Below are positions 34,321 through 44,890 of a stretch of 64,000 nt of DNA, one piece after another. The notes beneath the pieces are model-generated. The model was not told the origin of the DNA and did not search any database. It was given only the letters and a program-made list of their open reading frames with translations. How positions within the stretch are numbered: the stretch's first letter is position 1; each line of letters begins with the position of its first letter. This DNA comes from Hermatobates lingyangjiaoensis (lineage: Eukaryota > Arthropoda > Insecta > Hemiptera > Hermatobatidae), in contig JAPFBL010000595.1 of assembly GCA_026182355.1 (NCBI GenBank), forward strand, positions 145,049 to 209,048. Direction: 5' to 3'. A program made the position numbers and the translations under genes.

Positions 34321-34440
34321 TTGGTTAGTACATGGATGAGTAGCACTAACATTCAAACTGCCATCTCTAATAATGTGGCTTCTCTATTATTAATAAACGG
34401 GTACCGAATCACAAATGAGCCATACTTTTATCCTCTTGTA
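34321..34440. repeat. Left member of an inverted repeat pair
   Basis: About 120 bp (CTAATAATGTGGCTT..., AAACGGGTACCGAATCAC) repeated in inverse at 35935-36055. Together they could be long terminal inverted repeats of a 1.7-kb element, or two independent copies of one repeat; the sequence between them holds unrelated PLE pieces. Related motifs (GGCTCATTTGTTATTTGGTA) occur near 31741 and 12591. Confidence 0.6.
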
Positions 34441-34560
34441 CAGCGTAACATAGGTTATAGGTTATAACCTAACCTAATAAGGTTATTATTAGGTTACGTT
34501 ACCCAACCTAAACAATAAGGTTATAAGGTTATAACCTTTTTTACATCGCGACCCAATTTT
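34441..34560. repeat. Short AACCT/AGGTT-like repeats
   Basis: GGTTATAACC and TAACCTAATAAGG motifs with inverse symmetry; possibly related to the telomere-like tails but too irregular to say. Confidence 0.4.
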
Positions 34561-34869
34561 GCCACCAAAATTTATTCGCGACCGCTTTAGTGAGAACAAA
34601 AGTAAAATACAACAACAAATAAAAAAGGGAAAATTAAAATAAATTTGATCAATAGTAACTTTAATGAGATTCCTGTGTCGTATTAATAATAAATAAATTA
34701 TTTATTTCATTTAGTCCTTTATTTTCTATTTAAAAATAAACAATTTCAAACATTTTGCGACTCCCGTTTAACCCTATTGCGACCTATAACTTTATAGATA
34801 TTATAACAACTGAATAGTTTAACCTTCCATATTGTTTTAGCAATGTAACTTGTAATAGTCTGTTCATTT

Positions 34870-34985
34870 TCAAATGCTCCTACTTTTGCCTTTGAAAAAG
34901 ATTTTGAATGAAATCGAAACGTCGGCAATGAGAGTTTGATTGGAAGTGGAAGAAACTGAACGCATCCCGATTTATCCTTTTTATG
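34870..34985 (+). mobile_element. Decayed PLE terminus
   Basis: GCCTTTGAAAAAGATTTTG, stem II GATTT/AAATC, GAAACGTCGGC, then AATGAGAGTTTGATT. The layout is that of the PLE-C hammerhead, but the CTGAAGA core is lost. Confidence 0.6.
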
Positions 34986-35224
34986 TTATATATCTGTCCC
35001 ACGGTTCGACAATTCATTACTATTTTGTATATATATAGATATATATATGTAGAAGAATTTATATTTAATATTGCAGATATATTCTGTTGCATTTTATTTA
35101 TTTATTTTTTTTTAAATTTTCTTCAATTCTCTCTGAATCATTTATATTTTCCCAACTTGTATTCCTTATCTGAATTTCTGTTTATATTTTCTCTTAATTC
35201 TATTACTTTAAGACTGAGTACGGG

Positions 35225-35345
35225 AGGCAGCACTAGCCGTTGCTTGGTCTCCCTTTCTCTTTTCTACTGAAGACGGATTGCCCGAAAATTTGAGTTTGTA
35301 AGTGTGTTTCTTTACTTTGTGCTACCTATCTTCAATTTTGAACTG
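35225..35345 (+). mobile_element. PLE-B terminus with near-intact hammerhead
   Basis: Core CTGAAGA at 35267-35273, extra C, stem II GG/CC with five-base loop, GAAA at 35284-35287, then ATTT and GAG. Stem I has one mismatch at the first pair (A/G). The family tail TGTAAGTGTGTTTCTTTAC follows. Confidence 0.65.
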
Positions 35346-35930
35346 TTATTGTGTCCTGTTTGGATCGTCTTTTCGTTTATTAAGTGAATAGATATATATA
35401 GATATAGATCTATAACGTTTATTAAGTTCATTAAACGATAATATCAATATAATTCGAGGCTCTTAACTCAACAATATTGTAAATCGTTAACAATTGTAAT
35501 TTGAAATCATTAAAAATTATCCTTTTTGTAGTTTAATATTCTAATATTTTTTTTTGTTCTGTATAAATAAATTGACATAAACTTAATATACTTTAAACGA
35601 GGGGCAAGTTATGCGAAGAAGTTAATTTCATTTAATTGTAAAGTATAATAAATTTCTATTTATACTATTAAAAAACGGAGGTAATAAAAACACTGGAATG
35701 GATTTAATTTTACGTAAAATGGGGGTAGCGCACGACGGTGTTATTAGTCAAAAGAGCTAACTAGTAGAATCAGGCTTTCTTTCACGGCTGAATTTCTTCG
35801 AAAAAAAAACTTTTTAAAAATTTATCGCCACTATATCCTCATTCAATTAAATATTGTAATCAGTTTATTTTTGATTTTTTTTCTTTACTGATTACCTCCT
35901 TTACTGAGCCTTAATGACTTTTAGACTGTA
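35346..35930. other. AT-rich sequence, nothing recognised
   Basis: No gene, element end or RNA signature recognised. Confidence 0.4.
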
Positions 35931-35934
35931 AGGG

Positions 35935-36055
35935 GGGTAAAAGTATGGCTCATTTGTGATTCGGTACCCGTTTATTAATCATAGACAAGCCACATTATTA
36001 GAGATGTCAGTTTACATATTAATGTCACCTATGTATGTGCTAACCAAGCTCATAG
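35935..36055. repeat. Right member of an inverted repeat pair
   Basis: Inverse of 34321-34440; begins near GTATGGCTCATTTGTGATTC and ends GCTAACCAAGCTC. Confidence 0.6.
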
Positions 36056-36064
36056 ATGCGTGAA

Positions 36065-36260
36065 ATAAAAATCAATGATTAAACAACAATGATATGGGGA
36101 AAAAAGACTAAGATCTTTCAACCGTAACAAGCGATCTTCGTCATTTGGTTTCAGTTAGGTTCAGTTGGGTTTTTGACTCTGACGAAGACCACTTGTTACG
36201 GCTGAAAGATCTTAACCTTTTTTTCCCATTTCATACTGTGGCTTGTCATATATATATATA
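36065..36260. mobile_element. PLE-A inverted pair, decayed
   Basis: Minus-sense terminus 36065-36143 (hammerhead lacks the first core base) and plus-sense terminus 36150-36250 (CTGACGA kept, stem II and stem I changed). (TA)n at 36249-36268. Confidence 0.7.
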
Positions 36261-36268
36261 TATATATA

Positions 36269-36425
36269 CGAGTTCGAGATTAACAAAGAGCAACACACAA
36301 AGTAGGGAAACACACTTACAGACTCAAATTTTTGGGTAATCCGTCTTCAGGAGAAAAGAGAATGGGAGACCAAGCACGTTGTAGACGCAACGGCAAGTAA
36401 CCAACCCGGCAACCGCCAGTGCTGT
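36269..36425 (-). mobile_element. PLE-B terminus, inactive hammerhead
   Basis: Minus sense: CTCCTGAAGACGGATTACCC followed by AAAAATTTGAG; the invariant G before AAA is lost. Tail TGTAAGTGTGTTTCCC is continuous to the (TA)n tract. Confidence 0.65.
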
Positions 36426-36639
36426 CAACCGTACCCGGTCTTAAAGTATAGAATTAGGAGAAGATATACACAGAAAATATATATATAATAAATAATATAT
36501 ATATAAATAAATATATATATATTATATATAGTCTAGTCGAATATACAGTTTACATATACAGTCTAGACGAAGGTTTTGTCCGGTTAACATTGCTGTTCCT
36601 TTAAATAATGTAAATTTCATTTTCTTTGTTAAAAAATTC

Positions 36640-37050
36640 TTACTTCTGCCTATGAAAAAGGTTTTAAATAAAACCGAAACGTCGGCAACGAGAGTTTGAT
36701 GTTTTATCCTAGAAAATTGAACGAATCCCGATTAGAGAACACATCTATTCTATCAAACCGTCATTATATTATTGAATCTGATATATATATATATATATCA
36801 TGATTTGTTCACATCCTTATGTCAATGTATATAAAAAAAAAATAATCCATAGTCGAAATAACTGATTTATCAATAAATTCCTCTTTGTTACTGTACATAT
36901 TAAAATGTAATAAATTACCAAATAGTAGTAATAGTAGTGCTAATTGTAAAACAATCATGTTGTATCCATGAAAATGACATATATATATGTCGAAACGTCG
37001 GCAAAAGGACTAGTTTAAAATCATTGGACCTCAACCCTCAAAAAAATTAC
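36640..37050 (+). mobile_element. Two decayed PLE-C-like termini
   Basis: At 36650-36780: GCCTATGAAAAAGG, AAAACC, GAAACGTCGGC and GATTAGAGAACAC, then (TA)n. At 36955-37050: ATGAAAATGACATATATATA, GTC, GAAACGTCGGC. Both keep stem II and the cleavage side but not the CTGANGA core. Confidence 0.6.
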
Positions 37051-37054
37051 ATCA

Positions 37055-37185
37055 TATATATATATATAATATATATATATATATATTATTCTATTAATAA
37101 TATTATTATTATATAATATATTATTAATATTAATATATATATATTATATATATATATATATTATATATATATATATATATTATGA
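37055..37185. repeat. (TA)n and TATTA repeat tract
   Basis: Nearly pure A/T dinucleotide and TATTA repeats bordering the previous PLE terminus. Confidence 0.85.
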
Positions 37186-37304
37186 CTATTAATTATTTTA
37201 ATTTTGAACTTATCTGCATTACATTTAGGATAAAATCTAAAATGAAATTCCAGAATACTTTAATTAGTTATGGAAAGACGTGTAATTATAAGTATATATA
37301 TAAG

Positions 37305-37585
37305 AGAGGGGTTTGGCGGGGTGGGGGTGGCGATGGGTGGGGGTGGGGGGAAAGTCTAGATGGTGTCTTATCAGATAATCTTTAATTTCCTGAACGATAT
37401 CGTTAGACTGAATTCAGTAGGATGTAGAAGCTACATAGATAAAGAGGGCTTCGCCTAATGTACAACGACACCAATTTTATCATTCTTACTTTACCCCCTC
37501 TCTTTCGTGTCAAACTGAAAAATTCAGGGATCGGGGGGGTGGGGTGGGGGAGTTGAAGCAAAGAGGGGGGAGGGGGAGGGAAGAA
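37305..37585. repeat. Two G-rich blocks, possible quadruplexes
   Basis: 37305-37355 and 37530-37585 each contain at least four G runs of three or more within about 50 bp (for example GGGGTGGGGGTGG and GGGGGGGTGGGGTGGGGG), on an AT-rich background. The stretch between has no recognised gene. Confidence 0.6.
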
Positions 37586-37599
37586 GAAAAAAAAACAAT

Positions 37600-38390
37600 T
37601 TAACAGTTGACAAGATATAATATAGAATCCCATACCCAGATAACAAAAAAAAAAAAAAACATTTCCAAAGTGACTACTCAGAACCTAACACTTGTTGGTT
37701 ATCTTCGTTCTTTCATATTTTAAGTTTACTTTTTTTTTTTGATTTCACTCAATGACAAGTCGAATTTGGCAAAAAAAAAAGAAGAAGTCGTTTATCTGCA
37801 AACCTAATAAAAACATTCCTTTCGATTATAGTATTGGAAAGATGTTCTTCAAACTTTTTCTTTTCCTTATCATTTACAAACATGAAAAAAAGAAAAACAT
37901 ATCGAATTTCTGATACAAGTGATGTCAATATAACAATTCGATTATTATTATTTACATAAATCAAATATCGTAATGCTGTTTTAAATATTTGAATTTGAAT
38001 TTATCTTAGATTGAATCATCCGAATTTTCAAAAAAAAAAAAAGAAAGGGGTCGATGAAGGTCGGGATTTATCAAGGTTCTTACATTGGCTGTTGAATTGT
38101 ATTTTGATTTTCCCTTTTATTCATTTCACCTGGGTTGCTTCTTTAAAGCAAGACTGTAAACCGTTTATTCAGCGCCTTAACACTCTTGATCCCAGGATGA
38201 AAACTAAACAACAACTCAACTTCGACTACCAATAAGAATGTTGATAAAACCTTTCTTTAAGAAAACGACTTATCCCTCCATAACGTTACTTGTTTCAATC
38301 TTTACATTTCATATCAAGAAAAAAAAATTGTTTTGTAACTTCTTTATTATTTTCTTTTTTGAATGATAAAGCATTTATTTTTTTTATTAT
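37600..38390. other. AT-rich sequence, nothing recognised
   Basis: Short frames without domains (for example 38011-38235); several A and T homopolymers. Confidence 0.4.
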
Positions 38391-38394
38391 ACAA

Positions 38395-40085
38395 TGTTAT
38401 AGAAACTGATGATTGATTCATGCTTGTTACATCCTCTTGTTTCTTTCACGATCATAAATATGGTATGAATGGAAAGTACCTGATGATTGATTCATGCTTG
38501 TTACATCTTCTTGATTCTTCCACGATCATATGTATGATATGAATAGAAAGTACCTGACTATTGATTCACACTTGTTACATCTTCTTGTTCCTTCTATTCC
38601 CTCCATGATAATATATATGATATGAATAGAAAGTAGTTGACGATTGAGTCATGCTTGTTACATCCTCTTGTGTCTTCCTTGATCATATATATGATATGAA
38701 TAGAAAGTACTTGACGATTGAGTCATGCTTGTTACATCCTCTTGTGTCTTCCATGATGATATATATGATATGAATAGTAAGTACTTGACGATTGAGTCAT
38801 GCTTGTTACATACTCTTGTGTCTTCCATGATCATATGTATGATATGAATAGAACGTACTTGACGATTGAGTCATGCTTGTTACATCCTCTTGTGTCTTCC
38901 ATGATCATATGTATGATATGAATAGAACGTACTTGACGATTGAGTCATGCTTGTTACATCCTCTTATGTCTTCCATGATCATATATATGATATGAATAGA
39001 AAGTACTTGACGATGGAGTCATGCTTGTTACGTACTCTTGTGTCTTCCATGATGATATATATGATATGAATAGTAAGTACTTGACGATTGAGTCCTGCTT
39101 GTTACATACTCTTGTGTCTTCCATGATGATATGTATGATATGAATAGAACGTACTTGACGATTGAGTCATGCTTGTTACATCCTCTTGTGTCTTCCATGA
39201 TCATATGTATGATATGAATAGAAAGTACTTGACGGTGGAGTCATGCTTGTTACGTACTCTTGTGTCTTCCATGATGATATATATGATATGAATAGTAAGT
39301 ACTTGACGATTGAGTCATGCTTGTTACATACTCTTGTGTCTTCCATGATGATATATATGATATGAATAGTAAGTACTTGACGATTGAGTCATGCTTGTTA
39401 CATACTCTTGTGTCTTCCATGATCATATATATGATATGAATAGTAAGTACTTGACGATTGAGTCATGCTTGTTACATCCTCTTGTGTCTTCCATGATGAT
39501 ATATATGATATGAATAGAAAGTACTTGACGGTGGAGTCATGCTTGTTACGTACTCTTGTGTCTTCCATGATGATATATATGATATGAATAGTAAGTACTT
39601 GACGATTGAGTCATGCTTGTTACATACTCTTGTGTCTTCCATGATGATATATATGATATGAATAGTAAGTACTTGACGATTGAGTCATGCTTGTTACATA
39701 CTCTTGTGTCTTCCATGATGATATATATGATATGAATAGTAAGTACTTGACGATTGAGTCATGCTTGTTACATACTCTTGTGTCTTCCATGATCATATAT
39801 ATGATATGAATAGTAAGTACTTGACGATTGAGTCATGCTTGTTACATCCTCTTGTGTCTTCCATGATGATATATATGATATGAATAGAAAGTACTTGACG
39901 GTGGAGTCATGCTTGTTACGTACTCTTGTGTCTTCCATGATGATATATATGATATGAATAGTAAGTACTTGACGATTGAGTCATGCTTGTTATATCCTCT
40001 TGTGTCTTCCATGATGATATATATGATATGAATAGAAAGTACTTGACTGAAGTCATTCTTTTTATACAAATCATGTTCCTTATAC
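38395..40085. repeat. 74-bp satellite array, ~22 copies
   Basis: Unit around GAGTCATGCTTGTTACATAC, TCTTGTGTCTTCCATGATGA, TATATATGATATGAATAG and GTACTTGACGATT. The outer units are most diverged. Variant units carrying ACGGTGGAGTCATG with TTACGTACTC recur near 39235, 39533 and 39903, about four and five units apart, showing multi-unit duplication. Confidence 0.92.
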
Positions 40086-40600
40086 GATTATGTATGATGA
40101 TAAAGGAAAACATTTCAAGTAAAATAGAAAAATGACTTCTTTCTATGAAAGAAAGAAAAACAATTTTTTTTTTCTTATATAAAAGTTAAACGGATGTATT
40201 CAATTTTCACAAGTCTTGTAAAACCATAAAGAAAGAAAGAAAAAAAAAAACAATGAATCACGTAAAATCAAATGAGTTCCTATGAAAAGAGATCAACATT
40301 TGTGTAATAAAATGTTTTATAAAAGACAGAGGGTCAATATTGTTTTGTTGCAAGGTTTAGAAGGAAGTAGATCAAAAGGACTGAAGTCTGTCAATAAGAG
40401 TAGGGGAGAAGCAGTGACCACAAGGCCACTACAAAGGACCCAGTAATGTATAACAAGATCAACTCGCCGACTTTGGATTGTATATATACTTTTTCCCCCT
40501 CTTAATGCAGTTGCTTGCGACTTTTTTTTTCCTTTCTTTTAATCTAAAGGGTCTGTATTGATTTGCAATGATATTGAATTAGGGTTCCTACTGGATGGAG
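40086..40600. other. AT-rich sequence, nothing recognised
   Basis: No gene or element ends recognised. Confidence 0.4.
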
Positions 40601-40975
40601 GTGCCAGAGTAGCCCAGTGGTAATGTGCTCGCCTTTGGACTGGTAAGTCCGGGGTTCAAAACTAATTTTAGCCCTCGATTTATTCACGGCGGATGTGAAT
40701 AAATCTGAGCATGTCTGTCTCTGTGACAGGAAGTTAAGCCGTCGATATGATATCAGCTATTTGTTAAAGATCTCTACTCTTAATAGATTTGATTTAGACA
40801 AAATTTAGAACTCGTAATGTAGAATGTGTTCCCTTAACCTAATCTACCCTCCAAAGTCAACACTCCGGTGCTGATTCCTCGAGAGAATATTCCATCTCCC
40901 ATTGATTCTATATTGGAAACCCTAAATTTTGACTAACTCAAGGCTATTTAGAGTGGGGATCTTTAACGAGTAGAG
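40601..40975 (+). mobile_element. tRNA-SINE copy plus inverted fragment
   Basis: Plus-sense SINE from the head (GTAGCCCAGTGGTAATGTG, GGGGTTCAAAA) through body to TGTGTTCCCTTAACCTAATC at about 40846, with part of the tail deleted. A separate minus-sense SINE piece follows at 40895-40975 (CCCTAAATTTTGACTAACTC and GGGGATCTTTAACGAGTA). Confidence 0.7.
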
Positions 40976-40979
40976 TTTT

Positions 40980-41362
40980 TTTCGTAGGTTTTCTATATAC
41001 ATTAAAGCGTAACTCTTTAGGTAACCTATGGATTAGGACATCTAAGAATGGCAAATTACCACTTCTTCTTCCATTGTGAACTGGATTGTCGGCACTAATG
41101 AATTTAATTTTATTAGAAAAGCATCTTTATTTATAGAATTAGGACAGATGCATGGTATATCATCAACATATCTATACCATTTAACATGTCTAAGTAATAT
41201 TGAGCTTAACATTTTAGTTTCAAAAAATTCCATGTATAAACTACTCAGGAGAGGGGATAAGCAGTTAACCATTGCAAGCCCAAATTTTTTTTTATAAAAA
41301 TTATTTTCAAATTGAAAATGACAATCTACTACACATAACTTAATTAACTCTATAGATAGTCT
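40980..41362 (-). pseudogene. PLE-A-like RT fragment
   Basis: The minus-strand frame 41042-41377 covers the palm: FGLAMVNCLSPLLSSLYMEF (motif B with G to V change) and WYRYVDDIPCI (motif C), close to but distinct from the 26-29 kb copies. Both sides are lost: the N-terminal side joins a plus-sense PLE-A 3' end at 41365. Inactive fragment. Confidence 0.85.
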
Positions 41363-41364
41363 TT

Positions 41365-41970
41365 TTCTCCTTTTCATATTGTGGTTTGACGATTGATTGT
41401 CATTTCACGTGTTTATGTGAAATATTTATATATATATATACATATATATAATATACACCAATATAACGTAAGTAGACAAGAAAAAAGTAGTGCCTTATTC
41501 TTGCATATAAAAAATGAAAATCATCATATTGATTGGACAGGAGCTAAATTTATTACCTATGAAAAATCAATGTTGTTAAGAAATATTATTGAATCGTTTC
41601 TAATTAAATTTAATAGATCTAATATTATAAACATTAGTAACGGTCTCTTCAAACTTGATACTTTCGTCACGAGGGCAATAGCCTCTTCAAAGAGGGTTGA
41701 CAGCTAGCGGATAGTTTTTTACTTTTTCTTATTGTACTCCTTTGTTTCCCCAAACATCCCTTTCTGGACATTAGTCCTTTCCTGCACTTTCACCTTTTTA
41801 AAATACCACTCTTCCCTCCCACTCTTCTCAACTCCTCACCAGATGTTTTCTGCATCTAGTGTTCAGTTGGGTTTTTGACTCTGACGAAGACCGCTTGTTA
41901 CGGTTGAAAGATCTTAGTCTTGTTTTCCCATTTCTTATTGTGGTTTGATCATTGATATATTATATATATA
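41365..41970 (+). pseudogene. PLE-A 3' end and endonuclease fragment
   Basis: A short plus-sense terminus (41365-41430, with TTTCAC/GTGAAA) and (TA)n precede a second PLE-A piece that starts inside the endonuclease (HQYNVSRQEKSSALFLHIKN, about 41455) and runs through IIESFLIKF to the stop near 41705, its 3' region, the hammerhead at 41877-41919 and a short 3' end (TTTGATCATTG) at (TA)n. Almost identical to the right arm of the big palindrome apart from a few substitutions. The GIY and YIG motifs are cut off. Confidence 0.85.
41877..41919 (+). ncRNA. Hammerhead ribozyme, PLE-A type, intact
   Basis: GACT, CTGACGA, extra A, GACCG/CGGTT, GAAA, AGATCT, T, AGTC: same complete structure as 29348-29390. 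Confidence 0.8.
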
Positions 41971-41978
41971 TATATTTC

Positions 41979-42221
41979 GTTAAACACTTTTTGCACCTTT
42001 GTTTTAGTTTCTTTTCTTATCAACATTTCTAATTTTCTAATTAGTGTTTTGATGTTTTCTGGGATATGAAATAATAACTGTCCAAAAGTTTTAAAGATAA
42101 AAACTAAAACAAAAAGTTGCAAAAAGAAAACAAACTAAAACAAAGGTGCAAAAAGTGTTTAACGAATATTTGTATGAATGAAAATCTGCTCCCTAATTAT
42201 ACAAATTATATATATATATAT

Positions 42222-42253
<32 letters not shown>

Positions 42254-42255
42254 AT
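41979..42255. repeat. Inverted repeat between (TA)n tracts
   Basis: TCGTTAAACACTTTTTGCAC and the next 15 bp are repeated in inverse at 42131-42168, about 120 bp apart. The right arm runs into a frame reading NICMNENLLPNYTN, matching the one at 19086-19290. The (TA)n tracts at 41956-41978 and 42210-42256 frame it. Confidence 0.65.
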
Positions 42256-42256
42256 A

Positions 42257-42430
42257 TGATCAAAACCACAATATGAAATGGGAAAACAAGTCAAAGATCT
42301 TTCAACCATGACAAACAGTCTTCGTCAAGTTCAGAGTCAAAAACCACTAGATCTTAGTCTTGTTTTTCCATTTTCTTATTGTGGTTTGATCATTGATTGT
42401 CATTTCACGTGTTTATGTGAAATATTTATA
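42257..42430. mobile_element. Mini PLE-A palindrome, decayed
   Basis: Left short 3' end (TGATCAAAACCACAATATG) in minus sense, damaged hammerhead (core TTGACGA), then a plus-sense end with TTTCAC/GTGAAA. Total about 170 bp, bounded by TA-rich sequence. Confidence 0.65.
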
Positions 42431-43150
42431 TATATGAAGTTTAAAACACAAGAAAAAAGGAAAACAATATAAATAAATGCTCTGAGGCCCGACAATTTAT
42501 ATCAACAGAACATTTATTTCTATTGTTTTTATTTTTTCCTTATAGTTTTAACTTATTTGATTGCATCACGTGTTTATTTATTGTAATTTTTTGTATATAT
42601 ATATATATGAAATTTTATTCAGATTTGTCAGAATTGTTCAATTTTTGACAAATTTATATTCATGTTATAAAATTTATAACATTTAATGTTTTTACAGAAA
42701 GTTTCGATACCAACACACATATACAGACGTCATCAAATATATATAAAAAATATATTCAGGATACTGAATATTGCTTAAAGGGTCTATATTTGTCAATAGA
42801 ACGAAATATATTTTATTTTTATGATTATTGTATTTTATTTATAGTAATATTATAATAGGAACTAAACAGATAAAACAAAATTGAATGAATTGAAGTTATT
42901 AGGGGTTTACATACGGTAAGTGGAATAAACCAGGCTTGTAAAATAAACTGTAGTATCGGATATCAGTACATTAGTCAATCTTCACGTAAGAGATCTTCGG
43001 GAACTTTAATGTAATGATACAGGAAGGGTCAATATTTATTATTTTTCTCAAAAATTTCAAAAGAAAGATATAGTCCATTTTGGAGAAGTTACCATACGAC
43101 TAACAATCTTTACTTGTGTTGAATAAATCTCCGGTTTTGAATATAAAGGA
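42431..43150. other. AT-rich sequence, nothing recognised
   Basis: No gene or clear element ends. Confidence 0.35.
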
Positions 43151-43159
43151 TCATTGCAA

Positions 43160-43680
43160 TATATCAGGGGCTAAAAGGGTGGTGGGAAGGGGTCAAGAAA
43201 CATATTCGTAGGAAATAACGACACTTTGCAACTTGTGCGATGAATTTAAAGGGACATTTGATATGCTTTGCTCCCTCGGACAGATGGAGCTCTCTAGTGT
43301 ACAATACATCCACCCCCTCAGGAGTGTGCAGGGGTGTGGCTGGGGGGGGTGAGTTGTCAATAGGGGGTGAGATGAGTCATAAGACTCACTGTAAAGCTTT
43401 CAAATAAAAACAATAACACGTAACCTAAAACCTATTCAAAGTCGCACATTGTCTCAGGGGGTAAATACAAATTTGTTTTCTAACAAGGCTTGAAACATCA
43501 TGAAGTACGTGTGTGGGGGGTGAGTTTTAAGTAAATTTCTCTGTTAGTGAGAAGGGGTGTGTGTTTGGGGGGGGAGGAAAAGTTATTTTTTTTTCCCCCT
43601 GTAGAAGGGACATGTTGAAGTATAAATGCGAGGGTGTGAGTAAGTGAGTGAGAGAGGGTGATCCAGAGGGGGATGAATTC
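43160..43680. other. G-run-rich segment, unknown
   Basis: Repeated runs of G (GGGCTAAAAGGGTGGTGGG, GGCTGGGGGGGGTGAG, GTGTTTGGGGGGGGAGG) stand out from AT-rich surroundings. No protein domain was recognised in frames 43527-43721 or 43658-44020. Confidence 0.35.
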
Positions 43681-44076
43681 TTCTGAAGGGGCAGTGCTGC
43701 CACCACTAATAGACCGGACATCTCACAGTCTTTTCACAAACCATGGGCTTAATATTCTACTCTTCATTAAGAAGGCTCCTTTCCTCAAAGGCATGCCTTT
43801 CCTTTTTTTCTTTCCTTCTTTTTTTCTTTCTTTCCTCGTACCCAATAAAGCCCTCTGTCCACAACAAACCCCTTTACTATTCTCTCTAAGACTTACCTTC
43901 ATTCAAATCAAGCCCCCAACCCCCAAACACAAAGAAACAACCATAAACGATGAAAGTAAATTTTCAATTTACAAAGTCTTTCAACACTTTAAACCCGCCA
44001 AAAAAAAAAACTACTTTTAACTTGGCCTCAAGTACATTTTATTCCACTGTTACTAAAATTTAAATTAACTGGAGAG

Positions 44077-44890
44077 GGCTAGGTTACCTCAGTAGTAGGT
44101 TAGGTTAGGTTAGGTTACAGTGGCCGTCCCGAGAGAGAACACACATAGGCCGCAAGCCGGCCCCTTGTGATACCACAAAGAGAAATTGGGGCTATTCTCC
44201 CCCGTCACTGGTCCACTCGAACCATTTCGAGAGAACAATAAATCTAGACAGATCCCTGATACCAGTGGATGCTAAGTTCTCAAGATTGTCAAAGAAGTAT
44301 TCTCCTAGTGCTTCTTTCCTTCTTTGAGCCAGACCAGGGCATTGACAGAGAAAGTGAGAAATTGTCTCTTCCTCTTCCTCGTTCTGACATGCCCTGCAGA
44401 AATCCCTCGCCTCCAATCCTAATCTGGTGGCGTGTCTACCTACGAGCCAGTGTCCCGTGGAAACAGCGATCACATTGGCTACATCTCTTCTATTCTTAGA
44501 AAGAAGATCCTTCGTTCTTCTAGAATTGTAAGAAGGCCATAACTGCTTTGAAATAAGACACGTGTCCTCCTCAGACCACCTTTGTTTGATGCGTTCATCA
44601 ATTCTCTGTCTGATCCAAAGTTTACATGTAGACAACGGGGTCCCTAAATTACTTCAGTGGTAACGTGTTTGCCTTAGGACTAGTAGGTCTGTGGTTCAAT
44701 ACTCACTCTGCCACTCGATTTAATAACACTCGAGTGGAAAAACTCTGAGCATGCCATCTCTCAGAGAGGACGCTAAAGCCATCAATCCTGCGCCTGTACG
44801 ATGTTACGTACTCATTAATGACACATACTCTAAATACACTTGAGTTAGGCAAAATTTAGGACTCCCAATATAGAATGTTCACTGTGTACT
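44077..44890 (+). mobile_element. tRNA-SINE split by a LINE insertion
   Basis: A head piece (GGCTAGGTTACCTCAGTAG) lies at 44077-44095 and the SINE resumes at 44643 (CTAAATTACTTCAGTGGTAA) with B box (GTGGTTCAATAC), body and tail to about 44890. The two head pieces overlap by about 17 bp with 3-4 mismatches, as expected for an old target duplication made by the LINE at 44096-44642. Confidence 0.6.
44096..44642 (-). pseudogene. LINE 3' end with (AACCT)n tail (SINE partner)
   Basis: The minus-strand frame 44192-44635 (147 codons) encodes the region after RNase H of an I/R1-like non-LTR retrotransposon: VIAVSTGHWLVGRHATRLGL, then the Cys/His motif CRACQNEEEEETISHFLCQC (C-x2-C-x9-H-x4-C) and a conserved tail GIRDLSRFIVLSKW. 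The 5' part (endonuclease, RT) is absent. After the stop come about 70 nt nearly identical to the SINE tail (GTGGTATCACAAGG, GGCCTATGTGTGTTC, GCCACTG) and four AACCT repeats. This links the LINE and the SINE by a shared 3' end, the feature that LINE reverse transcriptases use to recognise their RNA. A second copy is at 56400-56912. Confidence 0.85.

Noticed and set aside
38395..40085. Regular array considered as a CRISPR
   Set aside because: Units are uniform over their full 74 bp with no distinct spacers, and the context is eukaryotic.
43658..44020. 120-codon open frame
   Set aside because: Low-complexity composition (F, P and K runs), no domain, no supporting signals.
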